Positions 43,152-52,260 of a stretch of 64,000 nt of DNA are shown piece by piece (within the stretch, counting starts at the first letter, position 1; each line of letters starts with the position of its first letter). The stretch covers positions 682,001 to 746,000 of the forward strand of contig JBLXEY010000002.1 of the NCBI GenBank assembly GCA_048262655.1, in the 5' to 3' direction. The notes beneath the pieces are model-generated. The model did no database searches, was not told where the DNA came from, and saw only the letters and a list, made by a program, of their open reading frames with translations. The stretch comes from JABMNT01 sp048262655. GTDB lineage: Bacteria > Pseudomonadota > Alphaproteobacteria > Rhodospirillales > Casp-alpha2. Made by a program: the position numbers and the translations under genes.

Positions 43152-44083
43152 CGGACCATCATGAAATCAATTTGCAATTGGGAGCTCAGGGCGTTGGCAC
43201 TCACTCGAAAATCCTTCAAGAACTTTTCAAGACCTGATCTGAATATCTTATCCACGCGCCCGGACACAAGCCGGGCTCTCAGTTCATCGGCTTTCTGTGC
43301 ACAAGGAGCATTTCGCCGCACACGCGCAAGGATCGCGTATATTTCGTCGATGCAACTGCGTAACGACCGGGGAATATCCGGCGTCAACACCATTAGTTCA
43401 GCAACTTTTCTGGGTTCGGGTGCCCCCCGATAAATTTCGCGATAGGTTTTATAAGCATTAACCGATCGCAACAAGGTACCCCACTGATAAAAATCGATCG
43501 CATTTTCTTGGCGGGATGCCGGGCCCTGGAAACTATCGCATTTGGCTAACAACAGGCGTGCCGTATTCTCGGCACGTTCAATAAAAGTTCCCAATCGCCA
43601 AAAATCATAGGCTTCACCGCGTCGCATGGTTCCGTGAACGATGCCCCGAAACAGGTGGCCCCGCTCCTTAATCCATTCGAAAAATTCATACTGACCCATG
43701 TCCTTCAGGTCCGCATAGGTCATGGCTCGGATTTCTAGCCACGTCTGGTTGATGCTTTCCCAGAGCTCGGCGGTCAATACATGTCGGGTCGCCCTCACGT
43801 TCTCTCGAGCGGCTCGTATGCTCGATGCAATGCTCGCAGGATTCTCCAAATCAAGCGCCATATAGGTAATAACCGCGGCGGGAGCAAAACTTTTATGGGT
43901 ATCCAAAAAGGCTTCTTTCTCGGCATCGGAAATGAACAGGTTCTCCCAACCATGGTTCAGGCCAACATCATCCGTTGGCAACAAAGACATCCGATAGGTT
44001 CCACCCAGCAACCGCGCCGAATTCTCTGCCCGCTCCAGGTATCGGCCCATCCAGTAAAGACTATCTGCCGTACGTCCAAGCAT
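43148..44083 (-). CDS. Alpha-E domain protein of the Anbu operon
   Basis: 311 aa, all-helical. MLGRTADSLYWMGRYLERAE is the alpha-E hallmark and recurs as a variant in FIERAENTARLLLAK. The domain is almost always paired with a circularly permuted ATP-grasp protein and a transglutaminase-like protein, and is predicted to assist peptide-bond chemistry or recognition. It starts 3 bp after the ATP-grasp gene ends. Confidence 0.92.
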   Translation of the reverse strand: MLGRTADSLYWMGRYLERAENSARLLGGTYRMSLLPTDDVGLNHGWENLFISDAEKEAFLDTHKSFAPAAVITYMALDLENPASIASSIRAARENVRATRHVLTAELWESINQTWLEIRAMTYADLKDMGQYEFFEWIKERGHLFRGIVHGTMRRGEAYDFWRLGTFIERAENTARLLLAKCDSFQGPASRQENAIDFYQWGTLLRSVNAYKTYREIYRGAPEPRKVAELMVLTPDIPRSLRSCIDEIYAILARVRRNAPCAQKADELRARLVSGRVDKIFRSGLEKFLKDFRVSANALSSQLQIDFMMVR

Positions 44084-44086
44084 CCT

Positions 44087-45529
44087 CTACCCCCTCAAAA
44101 CCCAGGTATCTTTGGTGCCGCCACCTTGTGACGAATTAACAACCAGAGACCCTTCGGTCAGGGCTACACGTGTTAAACCACCAGGCATAACACGTGTCTT
44201 TTTTCCCGAAAGAACGAACGGTCGCAGATCGACATGCCGCGGCGCGACACCGCTATCGACATAGGTGGGACACGTCGACAGCGACAATGTCGGTTGAGCA
44301 ATATAGTTTTCCGGCGTCGCAATAATGCGCTTACGGAAAGCTTCGATTTCTTTTTTTGTACTCGACGGTCCAACAAGCATTCCATACCCGCCGGAACCGT
44401 GAACCTCTTTCACCACCAGATCCGCAAGGTTATCCAGCGTATACTTAAGATCATCGGGCTTTCTTAGCATATAGGTCGGGACATTATTGAGGATTGGTTC
44501 TTCCCCCAAATAAAACCGGATCATCTCCGGGACATACACGTAAGTCGCCTTGTCATCAGCAACCCCGGTACCTATCGCATTTGTTAGGGTTACCCAGCCT
44601 TTGCGAACGGCTGCCAATAACCCTGGCACACCCAAGACCGACGTTGGGTTAAAGGCCAGCGGGTCAATAAATTCGTCATCAATGCGTCTATAGATCACAT
44701 CAACGCGCCTAGGGCCTTCGGTCGTCCGCATAAACACGCCATTTTCACCGACGAACAAATCTTGGCCTTCGACCAACTCAATCCCCATTTCCATCGCCAG
44801 AAAAGCATGCTCGAAATAGGCGGAATTATGTACACCCGGTGTCATTAGAACAACCGTAGGGTCATCAACACCTGCTGGAGCAACGGCTTGCAGGTTCGCA
44901 AGCAGATGGTCTGCGTAGCGGTCGACCGGCGCAATCGCATGGTTTGCAAAGAGTTCAGGAAATAACCGCATCATAGTTTGCCGGTTTTCCAACATGTAGG
45001 AAACACCGGACGGGGTACGTGCGTTATCTTCCAGTACATAAAAATCTTTTTCACCAACCCGCACCAAATCAACACCCGCGATATGTGCATAAATTCGGTT
45101 CGGCAAATCGACCCCCAGCATTTGAGGCTGAAATGCGACATTGGATAACGCCAGTTCCGCCGGAATTATGCCAGCCTGAACAATGTCTTGATCGTGGTAA
45201 ATGTCATGCAGAAAAGCGTTAATGGCGTCAACGCGCTGAATACAGCCTTTTTCGAGATGGCTCCATTCATCCGCAGCCAGGATACGAGGAATAATGTCGA
45301 ACGGAATCATCCGTTCGGTTCCTTCATCCTGGCCATAGACTGTGAAGGTAATGCCGAGGCGTCTAAACAGGATATCGGCTTGAGAGTGTTTTCGCATCAG
45401 CACATCAGCTGGAGTAGAGTGCAGCCAATCCGCATATTTCGCATAGGCGCTGCGAACGCCGCCGCCTGAGATGTGCATTTCATCAAAGGGAAGTTCTTTT
45501 TGGTTACTCTGCGGCTTTTTTGCCGTCAT
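44087..45529 (-). CDS. Circularly permuted ATP-grasp protein of the Anbu operon
   Basis: 480 aa. FTVYGQDEGTERMIPFDIIP, WSHLEKGCIQRVDAINAFLH, VLEDNARTPSGVSYMLENR and VKEVHGSGGYGMLVGP are signatures of the circularly permuted ATP-grasp family (formerly DUF404/DUF407). They are predicted to form amide bonds using ATP. The acidic motif FEHAFLAMEMGIELVEGQDL also matches. It is the first gene of the operon. The product it makes is unknown. Confidence 0.92.
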   Translation of the reverse strand: MTAKKPQSNQKELPFDEMHISGGGVRSAYAKYADWLHSTPADVLMRKHSQADILFRRLGITFTVYGQDEGTERMIPFDIIPRILAADEWSHLEKGCIQRVDAINAFLHDIYHDQDIVQAGIIPAELALSNVAFQPQMLGVDLPNRIYAHIAGVDLVRVGEKDFYVLEDNARTPSGVSYMLENRQTMMRLFPELFANHAIAPVDRYADHLLANLQAVAPAGVDDPTVVLMTPGVHNSAYFEHAFLAMEMGIELVEGQDLFVGENGVFMRTTEGPRRVDVIYRRIDDEFIDPLAFNPTSVLGVPGLLAAVRKGWVTLTNAIGTGVADDKATYVYVPEMIRFYLGEEPILNNVPTYMLRKPDDLKYTLDNLADLVVKEVHGSGGYGMLVGPSSTKKEIEAFRKRIIATPENYIAQPTLSLSTCPTYVDSGVAPRHVDLRPFVLSGKKTRVMPGGLTRVALTEGSLVVNSSQGGGTKDTWVLRG

Positions 45530-45603
45530 CTTCGCCCCAATTTTATTTATTATCTAAAAAATAGTATGCAGAGCGTTTTTGGTTGGGACAAACAAAAAAG
45601 CGA

Positions 45604-46038
45604 CTAATTATTGTAACATTGATGCCACAGCAGAGTATCAGAACTGTGATTGAGCAACTCAAACCGATTGTTTGACGATCCTGGCTGCTCAATAATGCCT
45701 TCTATATCAATTTGTATTTCATCGGGACCGAGCAAGAGTTCCGGGTTCTCCGCGGCCCAGCCGATAGGCTTGATCCCGGTGAATTTGAGCTCCACCGGCA
45801 CAGTCGGTCCACTGAGAAAACACTTAACATCAACATATCCCGCTTCCGTGTCTGTCCAGAACGGGAAGCGAGAAGCCCTGCCGGGTAATACTTCGTGTGG
45901 ATGCGAGTCTTCCGTTTGCATATATATCTGTCGAACTGGTAAGCTAGAGGTCGCTTCACAAGCCAATAAGAAAACAACATTCAACACAACCAAACTTCTT
46001 GTAACGTAAGGCGTTATCTTTTTCTGGATGATTGCCAT
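45604..46038 (-). CDS. Hypothetical lipoprotein
   Basis: 144 aa with a lipoprotein signal peptide: basic N-terminus, hydrophobic core and lipobox LLAC (Cys about 26 residues from ATG 46038). The mature part is a short, mainly beta domain without recognised family (AGYVDVKCFLSGPTVPVELK, LLGPDEIQIDIEGII). ATG 46038 has AAGGGTG upstream; an in-frame start at 46113 would lie in the divergent dehydratase gene. Confidence 0.68.
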   Translation of the reverse strand: MAIIQKKITPYVTRSLVVLNVVFLLACEATSSLPVRQIYMQTEDSHPHEVLPGRASRFPFWTDTEAGYVDVKCFLSGPTVPVELKFTGIKPIGWAAENPELLLGPDEIQIDIEGIIEQPGSSNNRFELLNHSSDTLLWHQCYNN

Positions 46039-46084
46039 GACTGCACCCTTTCCGACTAACAGACTATCACGAAAGACGACTTCT

Positions 46085-47794
46085 ATGAGTGACAAAAAAA
46101 CAGGTATGCGCAAAGGTTTAACACGATATGGAGACGAAGACTTCTCCCTCTACTTACGTAAAGCGTTCATTAAGGGGATGGGTTATACCGATGACGCGCT
46201 GGATCGGCCAATTGTTGGGATTACCAATACATTCTCCGAATATAACGCCTGTCACGGTACCGTTCCACAATTGGTAGAAGCCATTAAACGGGGGGTCATG
46301 TTAGCCGGGGGTTTGCCTGTCGAATTTCCGACCATCACAATTCACGAATCCTTCGCATTTCCGACCAGCATGTATATGCGCAACCTCATGGCGATTGATA
46401 CAGAGGAGATGGTCCGTGCGCAGCCCATGGACAGCGTCGTGTTAATTGGTGGATGTGACAAAACGGTGCCCGCATTGTTAATGGGCGCGGCGTCAGCTGG
46501 AGTCCCCGCGATCTTGGAAGTAACAGGTCCGATGTTATCAGGCACACACAAGGGGGAACGGCTTGGAGCGTGCACAGATTGTCGCCGGTTTTGGGGTAAA
46601 TACAGGGCCAACGAAATTGATGCCGATGAAATATCGGAAATCACAAACCAACTCGTCCCATCAGCGGGCACGTGCGGCGTGATGGGGACAGCCAGCACGA
46701 TGGCGATCATTAGCGAAGCGCTGGGTATGATGTTACCCGGTGGCGCATGCATCCCCGCTGTTTTGGCTGATCGTTATAGACATGCTGAACAAACCGGCAC
46801 TCAAGCGGTAAAAATGGCGAAAGACGGGTCTCCAACCCCAGATAAAATCATGACGGAAGACGCCTTTCGTAACGCCCTCACGGTTTTGCAGGCGATTGGT
46901 GGTTCAACAAATGCAATTGTGCACTTGGCTGCAATGGCCGGCCGGCTTGGCATCCAGATTGACCTTGATGAATTTGACGAAATTGGCCGAAACACGCAGG
47001 TTCTTGTCGACCTTAAGCCTTCTGGCGACAATTACATGGATGATATGCATAAGGCAGGGGGAACGGGACCCCTGCTCCGTGAACTGCGCGGTTCTCTTGA
47101 ATTGTCGGCAATGACGGTCAACGGAAAAACACTGGGCCAAAATATTGAGGATTTACCCCCTGCATTCGACCAGTCAATCATTCGCACCAAAGCCAATCCG
47201 ATAGCCGAAAGTGGTGGCATGGCGGTTCTTAAGGGCAATTTGGCTCCCGACCGGGCCGTCATAAAACATGTCGCTGCGTCACCTGAACTTTTGAACCACA
47301 CCGGTAAAGCCGTTGTCTTCAAGAATATGGAAGACCTAGTTGCACGGATCGACGACCCTGATTTGGACGTCGATAAAGACAGTGTTTTGATTATGCAAAA
47401 TGCCGGGCCGAAAGGTGCTCCGGGGATGCCGGAAAGTGGATATCTGCCGATCCCGAAAAAACTGGCCGAAGCCGGTGTCAAAGATATGGTGCGCATTTCC
47501 GATGCCCGAATGAGCGGCACCGCATTTGGTACCATTGTTCTGCATGTTGCACCAGAATCTGCTATTGGTGGGCCTCTGGGGCTTGTACAGGATGGTGACA
47601 TGATCAAACTTGACGTCGAGAACAGAACCCTGGACGTTCTGATAAGTGATGCAGAAATGGCTGATCGTCGCGCAAAATGGACGCCGCCAGCACCCCACGC
47701 GGGTTCCGGACGTGGATACTCCAAGTTATACCAAGATACGGTTACCCAGGCCCCTGAGGGATGTGATTTTGATTTCTTACAAGCGGAGAAGTGA
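46085..47794 (+). CDS. IlvD/Edd-family dehydratase, sugar-acid (aldonate) dehydratase-like
   Basis: 569 aa iron-sulfur dehydratase. The cluster cysteines are in EYNACHGTVPQL, LIGGCDKTVPA and the AGTCGVMGTAST region. GACTDCRRFWGKYRANEID is typical of the aldonate dehydratase branch (L-arabinonate/D-xylonate) rather than dihydroxyacid dehydratase proper, though specificity is inferred. It would convert an aldonate to a 2-keto-3-deoxy acid. ATG 46085 is preferred over an in-frame ATG at 46028. The alpha/beta-hydrolase follows after 3 bp and an SDR after that, suggesting one catabolic unit. Confidence 0.85.
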   Translation: MSDKKTGMRKGLTRYGDEDFSLYLRKAFIKGMGYTDDALDRPIVGITNTFSEYNACHGTVPQLVEAIKRGVMLAGGLPVEFPTITIHESFAFPTSMYMRNLMAIDTEEMVRAQPMDSVVLIGGCDKTVPALLMGAASAGVPAILEVTGPMLSGTHKGERLGACTDCRRFWGKYRANEIDADEISEITNQLVPSAGTCGVMGTASTMAIISEALGMMLPGGACIPAVLADRYRHAEQTGTQAVKMAKDGSPTPDKIMTEDAFRNALTVLQAIGGSTNAIVHLAAMAGRLGIQIDLDEFDEIGRNTQVLVDLKPSGDNYMDDMHKAGGTGPLLRELRGSLELSAMTVNGKTLGQNIEDLPPAFDQSIIRTKANPIAESGGMAVLKGNLAPDRAVIKHVAASPELLNHTGKAVVFKNMEDLVARIDDPDLDVDKDSVLIMQNAGPKGAPGMPESGYLPIPKKLAEAGVKDMVRISDARMSGTAFGTIVLHVAPESAIGGPLGLVQDGDMIKLDVENRTLDVLISDAEMADRRAKWTPPAPHAGSGRGYSKLYQDTVTQAPEGCDFDFLQAEK

Positions 47795-47797
47795 ACA

Positions 47798-48601
47798 ATG
47801 AGTGTTTTAAAAATTAGTGAATCCGATGGTTTGTACTATGAATTAAACGAACCCACGTCGGAACACGGCAAAACCTTCGTATTTGTAAACGCGATTACTG
47901 GTGATGCATCAATGTGGGAGAACACGGTCGCTCCCATGTTGCGGGAAAAAGGACATGGAACGCTCGCCTATAATTTCAGAGGCCAGGCCAACAGTCCCTT
48001 CTCTCCCGGCCTCGAGTTAACGGAAACAGTGATCGTCGATGATCTGGTTTATCTACTCAATGAGCTATCAATAAAAAACATCATCCTTGTCGGACTCTCT
48101 ATTGGAAGCCTCTATGCTGTTAAGGCTATGGAAAAAGGAATTGAGGCCGATGGCGTAGTCTTGATCAACATGCTCCGTCGCATTGGCACACGAATTCAAT
48201 GGATGAACGATATTGTCCCACAGTTGATGGCGGCGGGTGGTTCCACACTGATGCGTGACGCGTTTACCCATTTAATTACCGGCCCGGCTTTCGCAGAAAA
48301 AATGCGCGCCTTGGTATTTGATAGCCCGCCAGAATACACCCCTCTGGATCCGGACAGCGGAGCAATGAACCTTGTCACACATATGGGAGCTGCGGACTGG
48401 GACGTCACTTATGAAAATATCAAAGTCCCCGCTCTGGTGATTACCGGTTTGCATGACCGGGTTTTCTACGACCCCGAAATCTTTGAGGAACTTTTCGCGC
48501 GTATACCAAACGCAAAACGTGTCGATTTGGACCATGTTGGTCATATGATTCCGGTAGAAGACCCCAAGGCCCTAGGCGACAATATTTTAGCATTCGTATA
48601 A
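47798..48601 (+). CDS. Alpha/beta-fold hydrolase, candidate lactonase
   Basis: 267 aa with the alpha/beta hydrolase fold: nucleophile Ser in VGLSIGSLYAVKAM, acid Asp in ITGLHDRVFYDP and His in DHVGHMIPVED. No signal peptide. Between a dehydratase and an SDR it could hydrolyse a sugar lactone made by the SDR, but the fold alone does not fix the substrate. Confidence 0.82.
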   Translation: MSVLKISESDGLYYELNEPTSEHGKTFVFVNAITGDASMWENTVAPMLREKGHGTLAYNFRGQANSPFSPGLELTETVIVDDLVYLLNELSIKNIILVGLSIGSLYAVKAMEKGIEADGVVLINMLRRIGTRIQWMNDIVPQLMAAGGSTLMRDAFTHLITGPAFAEKMRALVFDSPPEYTPLDPDSGAMNLVTHMGAADWDVTYENIKVPALVITGLHDRVFYDPEIFEELFARIPNAKRVDLDHVGHMIPVEDPKALGDNILAFV

Positions 48602-48615
48602 GGGACCTGCATGTT

Positions 48616-49383
48616 ATGTCGAAGGTTGTTATTGTCACCGGTGCGGCCCGAGGGATCGGCCTTGCAACCGCCAAAAAATTCTTATCTGAGCAATGGCGCG
48701 TTTGCCTATTGGATATTGATGGCGAAACCCAGACTATGGCCAGGAACTCCCTAAGCCAACCAGAAAACACCCTTGCGATTACCTGCGATGTCTCGGTTCC
48801 GGAGCAGGTCGCCCAAGCGATCAGGGAGACGGTGCTAAAATTCGGGCGCATCGATGCGCTCGTTAATAATGCGGGGATCGCTGTATTTAAGCCGTTGATG
48901 GAGACAACCTATGACGAATGGGCCCGTGTGCTCGATGTAAATTTAAGCGGTTCCTTCATATGCACGCAAGCATGTGTGCCGACGATGCTTGAGAACGGTG
49001 GTGGAAGCGTTGTTAACATTACGTCCATATCTGGAACCCGCGCATCCACCCTGCGCGTTGCTTACGGAACCAGCAAAGCCGCCCTCATGCATTTGACAAA
49101 ACAACAAGCGGCAGAGCTCGGAAATCAGGGGATCAGGGTTAACGCCGTTTCACCCGGCCCTGTTGATACCGCTATGGCGAAACAGGTTCATACGCCCGAC
49201 ATCCGCTCCGATTACCACGACGCCATCCCTCTCAACCGCTATGGAACAGAAAACGAGCTTTCTGAAGCAATTTTCTTCCTGTGCAGTGACAAAGCCAGCT
49301 ACATAAATGGTCAGATTTTGAACGTCGATGGTGGATTCGCCGCAACCGGAATAGGTCTACCAAGCCTTCGTAACTCGTTATAG
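48616..49383 (+). CDS. SDR-family dehydrogenase
   Basis: 255 aa classical SDR: VTGAARGIGLATAK cofactor loop, LLDID (Asp for NAD preference), VNNAGIAVF, Ser in NITSISGTRAS and YGTSKAA catalytic pair, PGPVDTAMAK, NVDGGFAATG. A sugar or polyol dehydrogenase is the simplest reading given the aldonate-type dehydratase two genes upstream. It lies 14 bp after the hydrolase. Confidence 0.87.
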   Translation: MSKVVIVTGAARGIGLATAKKFLSEQWRVCLLDIDGETQTMARNSLSQPENTLAITCDVSVPEQVAQAIRETVLKFGRIDALVNNAGIAVFKPLMETTYDEWARVLDVNLSGSFICTQACVPTMLENGGGSVVNITSISGTRASTLRVAYGTSKAALMHLTKQQAAELGNQGIRVNAVSPGPVDTAMAKQVHTPDIRSDYHDAIPLNRYGTENELSEAIFFLCSDKASYINGQILNVDGGFAATGIGLPSLRNSL

Positions 49384-49463
49384 TTTTAAAAAATACTATT
49401 CAAAGTAGAACAAACCCTCTAAAGTCATAATTGAAAACTGCGAAATGGGCAGAGACAGTTTAA

Positions 49464-50228
49464 ATGACGTTTAGAATTTGTGTATTGAGTGCCGCTATTT
49501 GTATAGCGACGTGGTCTTTGGCGACAGCACGTGAACCCATTGTGGTTGCCTACAATTCAGATTGGGGGCCCTATTCAAAGGGCCAGTCCAATGAGGTGCA
49601 TGGAATTCTGCCCGAAGTTCTGGATCAAATCTTCAAATCCGAGCTGAATATGGCCGTTAAACATGTTGGATACCCCCTGAAACGTGTGCTTAAGGGTGTC
49701 GAAACCGGTGCTGTCGACGCCATGATTTCAATCCCGACCCCTCAACGACGCCGCTATGCCATTGAATCACAAGAAGGTGTTTATCGTGTAGAACTGAGAA
49801 GTGTGGAACGGGTAAAACATCATCATGCGCCAATTATGGCGACAATCAAACCGAGCAAAAAACGGCACTCATGCCGCCCAAGCGATGTCGATTGGAAGGG
49901 ATTTCTGGACCAGAACTTTAACGTGGTTCCGGTGATTGAAAGCAAAATCGCAGGGTGTTTGCGGATGGTCGCAAGTAAACGCGTTGACCTGACCATCATG
50001 TCAACGGCGGTAGCCCAAAAACAAATAGTTGATGACGGCCTTCAAGATCGCCTTATAATCATGCCCAAGGTCTGGGGCCAACCTGTGTACAAATTCATGC
50101 TTTCCAAGAACTCTCGCTATGGAAACGACTTCCTTGCCCGCTTTGATGAAACACTTCGGAACTTAAAGACGACAGGCGCCTATCAAGACCTTATGCAAAG
50201 GGCGAAAAAAACAAAACCCGCCAGTTAG
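49464..50228 (+). CDS. Periplasmic solute-binding protein (family 3-like)
   Basis: 254 aa with a signal peptide (cleavage near LATARE) and the SBP_bac_3 layout: VVAYNSDWGPYSKG, HGILPEVLDQIFK, RVLKGVETGAVDAMIS, FDETLRNLKTTGAYQDLM. No permease or ATPase is adjacent, so it may feed a sensor or a distant transporter. Histidine-rich KHHHAP near residue 113. An 80-bp gap separates it from the SDR gene; the stop codon lies inside the terminator stem. Confidence 0.8.
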   Translation: MTFRICVLSAAICIATWSLATAREPIVVAYNSDWGPYSKGQSNEVHGILPEVLDQIFKSELNMAVKHVGYPLKRVLKGVETGAVDAMISIPTPQRRRYAIESQEGVYRVELRSVERVKHHHAPIMATIKPSKKRHSCRPSDVDWKGFLDQNFNVVPVIESKIAGCLRMVASKRVDLTIMSTAVAQKQIVDDGLQDRLIIMPKVWGQPVYKFMLSKNSRYGNDFLARFDETLRNLKTTGAYQDLMQRAKKTKPAS

Positions 50229-50243
50229 CGGGTTTTGTCTTTT
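50211..50243. terminator. Bidirectional Rho-independent terminator
   Basis: ACAAAACCCGC (50211-50221) and GCGGGTTTTGT (50228-50238) form an 11-bp perfect stem with a 6-nt loop. It is followed by CTTTT on the plus strand, and on the minus strand by a T run (the A run at 50205-50211). It serves the solute-binding gene, whose stop codon it contains, and the convergent ketopantoate-reductase-like gene. Confidence 0.88.
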
Positions 50244-50260
50244 AAGCCTCATCAACGCCG

Positions 50261-51322
50261 TTAGGCATTTGCTCTATTTTTAGCAAGCCAGGAATCAACC
50301 GCATCGACGGTCTCATTAACTGTCGCATTCTCCATGCCTTTTTGAGCTGCGATTGTGCGCACAATGCAGTCGGCACGCTCAATATTTGGGACACCGGCCA
50401 ACAACGCACGGGCAGCGGAAGAAGGTTTTGCCAACCCTTGTGATGCATTTGCATATTTCTCGAAAGGCACCTGATCTGATTCATCAGCACCAATTGCCTT
50501 ACAGACCTCACCCACCCAATTATACACAGACTTGGACAACTCAAGATCGCTATGGACGGCGTCACGGATCGAACGCATGTCATCTGCCTGCACACAACGG
50601 TAATTACCGGCGAGCAACATGTTCCATTTTGCTAGCGGCACAAATACAGAATCATGGACCTTTAACTTAACAGGAAGTTCAATTTTCTCCCCATCCACAT
50701 CAAACCGAATGGCCTCAATATCCGCCTGAATATCGCGAAGAATTTGTGTATGCTCTTCTTTCTCAAAGGCTGCGGCTTTAAAGTTGGTGGGTAGTGATAC
50801 CTGCAAAACGTTCAACTCTTCTTCCGGCGGTCGGAACGCCTGTGGATCAGGACTACATAGGGTAAAGACGGCAGGGTCGACGCTGTCCCAAACCGTATGG
50901 TCCGTATAGCACTTTTTCAGACCTTCATAATCAAGGCCGGGAATCCGCTTTAAAAACGGCAAAGGAGGCATGTTCATAATTGACATACAAGGAACCCCCG
51001 ATTTCCCGACGGCATCGAGAAGTTCGCGAACACCTGGTGACCGATATTGAGGTTCCTGCATAGCCAGGGCGATCAAATCGTAATCAGCCGGGTCCACATC
51101 GGACGGTCCAGCCGCTGTTAAGGTGCCAGGCGCATTGCGAGAATCAATGTGGACCAGACCTTCACGCCCTCGTATCGGCATCCTGACATGGGCACCAGAA
51201 GAATTGAACAACTCAACTTCAGCTGGCAGACAAACCAGATTTACATTGTGTCCGGCCAGAGCCATTTTTGTACCAAGAAGCGAGCCGTACGACGCACCCA
51301 TAATCAATATATTATATGCCAT
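50261..51322 (-). CDS. Ketopantoate reductase-like (ApbA/PanE family) dehydrogenase
   Basis: 353 aa. The N-terminal nucleotide-binding motif is MGASYGSLLGTKMALAGHNV and the C-terminal domain keeps the family active-site set: Lys and Asn residues in LAKWNMLLAGN and Ser/Glu in PSSAARALLAGVPNIERAD. It is longer than PanE (about 300 aa), with an insert around residues 130-200, so it may act on a different 2-oxo acid. It begins 32 bp after livF and ends the ABC operon, suggesting it processes the imported compound. Confidence 0.78.
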   Translation of the reverse strand: MAYNILIMGASYGSLLGTKMALAGHNVNLVCLPAEVELFNSSGAHVRMPIRGREGLVHIDSRNAPGTLTAAGPSDVDPADYDLIALAMQEPQYRSPGVRELLDAVGKSGVPCMSIMNMPPLPFLKRIPGLDYEGLKKCYTDHTVWDSVDPAVFTLCSPDPQAFRPPEEELNVLQVSLPTNFKAAAFEKEEHTQILRDIQADIEAIRFDVDGEKIELPVKLKVHDSVFVPLAKWNMLLAGNYRCVQADDMRSIRDAVHSDLELSKSVYNWVGEVCKAIGADESDQVPFEKYANASQGLAKPSSAARALLAGVPNIERADCIVRTIAAQKGMENATVNETVDAVDSWLAKNRANA

Positions 51323-51354
51323 TATTCATCTTACCTTTATTGTTTACTGCTTTA

Positions 51355-52248
51355 TTATCCACCCAAGAACAAACGTCCTACGTCGGGGTTCTCAAGAAGT
51401 TCATCTCCTGGACCTGCAATTGCAAGCTCACCGGACACAAGAACATAGCCAACATCGGCAAATTCCAGTCCTTTCTTTGCGTTCTGTTCAACCATCAAAA
51501 TGGTTTTCCCTTCATTATTTTGAAGGTCATCCAGGATTTCAAACACCATATCAATGAAACGTGGCTCCAAACCAATTGAAGGCTCATCAACCAACAAAAC
51601 ATCCGGCTCCATCACAAGAGCACGAGATATTTCAAGCAAGCGCCGTTCGCCACCTGACAAGACCCCAGCGTTATGGGACCGGCGTGCCGCCAAGCGGTCA
51701 TACTTCTGAAACACCTTTTCAGCTGCTTCCTTCGCCTCATCCGGGTGGTCTTTTAAAAAACCGCCCATCCACAGATTCTCTTCAACCGTCATTCCCGGAA
51801 ACACCGATTTATCCTGCAGAATGTATGCGATACCGGCTTTCTTCAGTTTCTCGGATGACGTCAGATGAGTCACATCTTGTTTTTTATCGCCCTCGCCAAT
51901 GTTAATGCTGCCTGAAAAAATATTGGTAAACCCAAAGATCGAATGCAGTATGGTTGATTTACCCGCACCGTTCGGGCCAATCAGACATAAGGACTGCCCT
52001 TTGGCGACTTGAAGGTTCAAGTCGTGCAAGATCTCCATTTTACCATAACCAGCGTTCAGGTTTTCAATTTTGATAAACGGATCGTTATTGGCAAGTTGCT
52101 CGATTTGAGAAAGCGGAATGCTTTCCGCCATTTCTTTCGCCTGCTTATTTACGTCTTCAACGGAAATAACCGTATTAACGTCGCCCATATGGTATCCCGA
52201 AGCGCGGGTCTCAGCTGTTTCAGGGCTCTCTGTCTTATCGTCCGACAT
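51355..52248 (-). CDS. livF: Branched-chain-amino-acid-type ABC transporter, ATP-binding protein LivF
   Basis: 297 aa ABC ATPase with Walker A GPNGAGKST, signature LSGGERRLLEISRAL, Walker B VLLVDEPSIGLEP and VEQNAKKGLE as in LivF. An extra N-terminal segment of about 58 residues, hydrophilic and acidic (MSDDKTESPETAE onward), precedes the usual LivF start and has no counterpart in E. coli LivF. It forms the ATPase pair with LivG. Confidence 0.92.
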   Translation of the reverse strand: MSDDKTESPETAETRASGYHMGDVNTVISVEDVNKQAKEMAESIPLSQIEQLANNDPFIKIENLNAGYGKMEILHDLNLQVAKGQSLCLIGPNGAGKSTILHSIFGFTNIFSGSINIGEGDKKQDVTHLTSSEKLKKAGIAYILQDKSVFPGMTVEENLWMGGFLKDHPDEAKEAAEKVFQKYDRLAARRSHNAGVLSGGERRLLEISRALVMEPDVLLVDEPSIGLEPRFIDMVFEILDDLQNNEGKTILMVEQNAKKGLEFADVGYVLVSGELAIAGPGDELLENPDVGRLFLGG

Positions 52249-52260
52249 CTACCTAACTCC

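Noticed and set aside
45570..45601. AT-rich inverted repeat after the hypothetical lipoprotein gene
   Set aside because: The arms match imperfectly and are almost all A/T, so it is too weak to call as a terminator.
47032..47724. Minus-strand open frame of 230 codons inside the dehydratase gene
   Set aside because: Shadow of the IlvD/Edd-family gene; low-complexity Ser/Arg-rich translation without any motif.
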